Origin: Glycine soja
Taxonomy: Eukaryota; Streptophyta; Magnoliopsida; Fabales; Fabaceae
Assembly (NCBI RefSeq): GCF_004193775.1
Contig: NC_041019.1
Span: 52,613,928-52,677,927, forward strand
Direction: 5' to 3'
Length of the DNA: 64,000 bases
The notes beneath the pieces are model-generated. The model was given only the letters and a program-made list of their open reading frames with translations, was not told the DNA's origin and ran no database searches. A program made the translations under genes and the position numbers. This document shows, in pieces, positions 61,201 to 64,000 of the stretch (within the stretch, counting starts at the first letter, position 1; every line of letters starts with the position of its first letter).

Positions 61201-62611
61201 TGTTAACATGTTGTACCTCAAAAATATAATTTGCTGTAAAATTATTCCTTTTTATAATTTCCAATAACACTTAATAACATTTGATTGGCAGAATAGGAAA
61301 CATAAGGAGAAAAAAAGACTGAAAAATTGGCACACAAAAATTTGTCACAAGATTGCAGAGGAGCCAAACTTTCCCAAGAATGAAATCATTGATATGTATT
61401 TGTGCAATGACAATGGTTAGTTTTCTGGTAATTTGAAAATGATATACTCTGTTAGGGTTGGTTATGTGTTTTATTGTATTGTCACTCATACTATATTTAT
61501 ACCTCTGCAGCAAGTGATGGCCCACACATTGTATGGGGAAAACCGAATATTGAGATGCTGATTGATTTTTTAAACTTCCATCAGCATTGGGAACCAGCTT
61601 ACGTTCGACGGATGATGTTTCCTATGATGTCAACCATCTTTTTGAGAGATATGACAACAACTACAGAAGAGACTATGTTATTTGGGCAATATCAGTTTGA
61701 TTCCATAGAACGTGTCAAGATGAGATATGGATACCAATTTTTTGTGGTCAAGTGGAAACATGCAGGGGTTAACATTTCCTGTAAAGTTCCATTGAAGGAA
61801 TCAAGTGTGCAACAGGATGCTATAATAGAGCTTGATGAAACGGTGGATCTACTGGATGACTGTGATGTTCCAGAGATTCATGAAGACAGTGGGTGTCGTT
61901 TTCTGCTTACTGATGAAAATATGGACCTTGTAGGTGCTGCTTTTCCAGCAGAAGTCAAAAGGTTTTGGCAAGAGCAGGTGTTTATTATTTCCCATCTACC
62001 CTTTGTTTAAGCTTTGTCATTTTAATATCCACGCATCCTAATTTTTGTTATCTCAATCTTGGTTACATTTAAGAATTTGAAACTGAATCTGAGAAGTATG
62101 TAAGGATTTTAGTATAATAATTGTAGCAGTTGGTAGAAGAGATTCAAATTATCACAGGGAAATTATAGAAAAAGTAGTATTAGTAAAATATGTTCAGGGT
62201 CAACTATCCACGTTGCTCTTTATCAATGTTAAAAGAGTGACTAATTGATTAGTCACATTTCAAATACTTTTAGAATTCTTTTTATCATTTTACCTTGAAT
62301 ACATTTATATAATTAATTATCAAGAAATGGTTGGTGCTTGAAATTTGCAGGAACTGAAAAGAAGAAAGAACTCAACATCAAGATCTCAAGAAAATGAAAA
62401 ATCACCATCACCAAACTCAAGAAGTATTCAGCTAAACATTACAGAGTTCTACCCATCAACCAAAGTTAAACATCGTCAATCAAAACAAGGAGGAGGAGAG
62501 TCATCCAAGATTGCTGATAGTCAAGGCAATGAGGGCTCAAAAATGAAAAGGAAAATGTCAAGTCCTGATAAGATTCCAAAATCTGTGAGGCGTCGCCTTT
62601 TGTTTGATTAG
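58243..62611 (+). CDS. GEN1: GEN1 Holliday-junction resolvase (XPG/RAD2 family), 8 exons
   Basis: Exons: 58243-58440, 59119-59295, 59509-59679, 60176-60357, 60869-61109, 61292-61415, 61511-61977 and 62351-62611. All are GT/AG and in phase, giving 606 residues, close to Arabidopsis GEN1. The XPG N domain starts MGVGGNFWDLL, with metal ligands D31 (VAVDLSFW) and D76 (FIVDGTPSP). The XPG I domain has E141, E143 (KGEAES) and D162, D164 (TADSDAFLFG). GNDHDIKGVRGIG (212-224) opens the helix-two-turn-helix. A cysteine cluster (279-321, eight Cys) follows. A chromodomain-like region starts near 424 (YQFDSIERVKMRYGYQFFVV). A PIP-box-like QLNITEFY (547-554) and a basic end, KSVRRRLLFD, close the protein. 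It cuts four-way junctions symmetrically in nuclear DNA repair. SINEs sit in introns 1 and 3. Confidence 0.95.
58644..58739 (+). mobile_element. tRNA-derived SINE in GEN1 intron 1
   Basis: It begins GGTCGGCCTAGTGACCAGGG (A-box-like), has TCTCAGTTTCAAACC at the B box, TATTGTACACAT near the end, and an A-run as tail. It is the same family as 46568-46650. GTTTAACCCATTAG before it and GTTTAATGATTTAG after it may be a worn target-site duplication (10 of 14 match). Confidence 0.65.
59813..59953 (+). mobile_element. tRNA-derived SINE in GEN1 intron 3 with perfect 17-bp target-site duplication
   Basis: ATGAAACTTGATACATA occurs at 59813-59829 and 59937-59953. The body (59830-59936) has AAGGTTGCCTTGATGGG (A-box-like), GTGGGTTCAAATCCC (B box), TAACAACTAACACTTGCC and an A-run. 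It matches the element at 15.5 kb throughout. The intact duplication indicates a recent insertion. Confidence 0.88.
60676..60704. repeat. T11-G18 homopolymer junction in GEN1 intron 4
   Basis: Eleven T are followed directly by eighteen G. An 18-base G run is rare in this AT-rich genome, and its length may be uncertain because of sequencing. Confidence 0.8.
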
Positions 62612-62619
62612 TATGTATA

Positions 62620-64000
62620 TATGCTTGAGTTATGATATCTACTGACTTAGTGACTATAGAGTTGTATTGACCTTATAATTTTGTTACGGTTGAATACAGG
62701 TCAGTGAGTATATATTTAACATAATATAAGTTTGCAGTCGTATATATTTAACATAATATAGTTTAGTATATAGTTTTCTTTTTTTCGAATTTCTAGATTT
62801 TTGAGTTATCCAACTGATGAATATGTGAGCATTAAAAAATGTTGGTTAAATTACTTTATTCCTCTTATTATTTTAAGGTTCAATTAGGTCTCTTTTTTAA
62901 AAAGTAGATCAATTATGTCCTTTATTTTTAAAAGATTAAACTAGATCTTTTATTTTTCTAAATGTGTTCAATTTGGCCTTATTTAAAATCAATTTTGTTC
63001 TCATTTAAATTTTTTGGAGCAAATAGAAGAAAATTGGGAAAGGAAAAAATAGCAGCCCGATCAATTTCTGTTATTTATATTCATTTATGCTTCTTCAATT
63101 TGTGATGCTCTAGCTTACTTTTGCTTCTTCAATTTTGCGTAAATGAATTTTGGATGCAATGCGCATAAAGTATCATTGACTTTATGACTACCAAACAGGT
63201 AATAAAAATAAATCTCTAAGAAACTTCTAGGAATGTTAATTGGGAAAGGGAAAAATATCAGCCACTCAATTTTTGGTGTCTATAGAATACGTTTGGATAG
63301 AGAATTTTAATTGAAAAAAATAATTTATCAGAGAATTTGAATGTTGTAATCTAGAATTCATTATTTGGATTTTTTTTGTGAAAAATTTAAAATTTTGGAA
63401 TTTTAAAAAATAAAAAATATTATAAATGTAGGGAGCAACACATATAACTAGCACATGAATCATATCTTCTTTTTTCATTCATTTTTTTTTTCACTCATAA
63501 TTTTAATTTTTTTTATCCAAACACAAAATTTTAAAAATAAAAGAATTTCAATTGAAGTATTTGAAATTCTTAAAATTTAAATTTTTTTCCCATCCAAACA
63601 CATTCTTTCAATTTCTGATAGTCTAGCTCACTTAGGCTTCTTTAATTTTGCGGAAATAATTTTGGATGCAATGTTTATAAAGTACCACTGAGACTAATAT
63701 GTAAGGAACATGAGATTTTATGACTACGGAAACAAGTAATAAAAAAATCAGGCACAAACTAAATTTGCACAAATAAAATCAGGCACTACCTCAAAAACAT
63801 GGAAAAATATCTGATAACTGTATTCCACCCAAGGTATGAACAACTTGGTTTTCTTCACGTAAAATATGAACCTAGATAATATGACACGTGTTGATGAATA
63901 TTGTGAATCTTCTTCAACAACCTTTAATCAATTCGAATCAAACAATTGTCATTTTAATTTTCTTACCTAACTATCAACTTTGAAAACAATTGAACAACAT
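62620..64000. other. Intergenic region downstream of GEN1
   Basis: It contains the GEN1 3'UTR and flank, then a direct duplication whose second copy is split by a MITE-like insert (63034-63752, listed separately). No gene was seen up to the window edge. Confidence 0.6.
63034..63752. repeat. Direct duplication, second copy split by a MITE-like insert
   Basis: Copy 1 (63034-63212) reads TTGGGAAAGGAAAAAATAGC, TCAATTTGTGATGCTCTAGC, TTTTGGATGCAATG, AAAGTATCA and AGGTAATAAAAAT. Copy 2 reads the same phrases at 63238-63280 and then at 63606-63752. The 320 or so bases between the halves of copy 2 (about 63284-63605) start GAATACGTTTGGATAGAGAA. They end in the complement, GAAAGAATGTGTTTGGATGGG when reversed, i.e. 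terminal inverted repeats of a MITE. Copy 1 shows the empty site. Confidence 0.65.

Overview
This window looks like nuclear DNA from a dicot plant, most likely a legume close to soybean (Glycine). The evidence is very AT-rich intergenic DNA, genes with many short exons joined at GT/AG introns, proteins that read as plant family members, and a dense load of plant-type SINEs, MITEs and LINE fragments. The species call is inference from sequence character; no database search was possible.

Six protein-coding genes can be reconstructed with intact reading frames. In order they are: a small LysM protein (minus, about 3.2-3.5 kb); an intronless P-class pentatricopeptide repeat protein (minus, 11.2-12.8 kb); a 12-coding-exon EXS-domain membrane protein with a 5'UTR intron (minus, 14.1-20.7 kb); a 16-exon SET-domain protein lysine methyltransferase of the Rubisco-LSMT type (plus, 24.5-31.4 kb); a 3-exon CCC1/VIT-like membrane protein (minus, 33.6-36.1 kb); and a 7-exon UDP-galactose/UDP-glucose transporter (minus, 41.2-44.1 kb). 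A seventh gene, at 58.2-62.6 kb on the plus strand, is an 8-exon GEN1 Holliday-junction resolvase. Every splice phase in the multi-exon genes was checked by hand and the frames join without a break. The genes are unrelated housekeeping-type loci and do not form a pathway or cluster.

The most informative structure lies at 33.6-44.1 kb. The VIT-like gene and the 3' end of the transporter gene were duplicated in tandem. One breakpoint is inside VIT exon 3 and the other inside intron 6 of the transporter. This left an orphan last exon of the transporter and a VIT pseudogene between the two intact parents. The pseudogene has since suffered deletions and an AT-rich insertion.

The rest is repeat-rich intergenic DNA. 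Insertions recognisable by target-site duplications are a 5'-truncated RTE-type LINE (20-bp duplication), a 5'-truncated L1 LINE (12 bp), and SINEs in introns of the EXS and GEN1 genes (11, 17 and imperfect 17-18 bp). There are also several Tourist-, Stowaway- and Mutator-like MITEs, two diverged copies of an LTR-like repeat, and long TA microsatellites. I found no evidence of an undescribed defence, mobile or metabolic system; this is an ordinary plant gene neighbourhood with an instructive local duplication.
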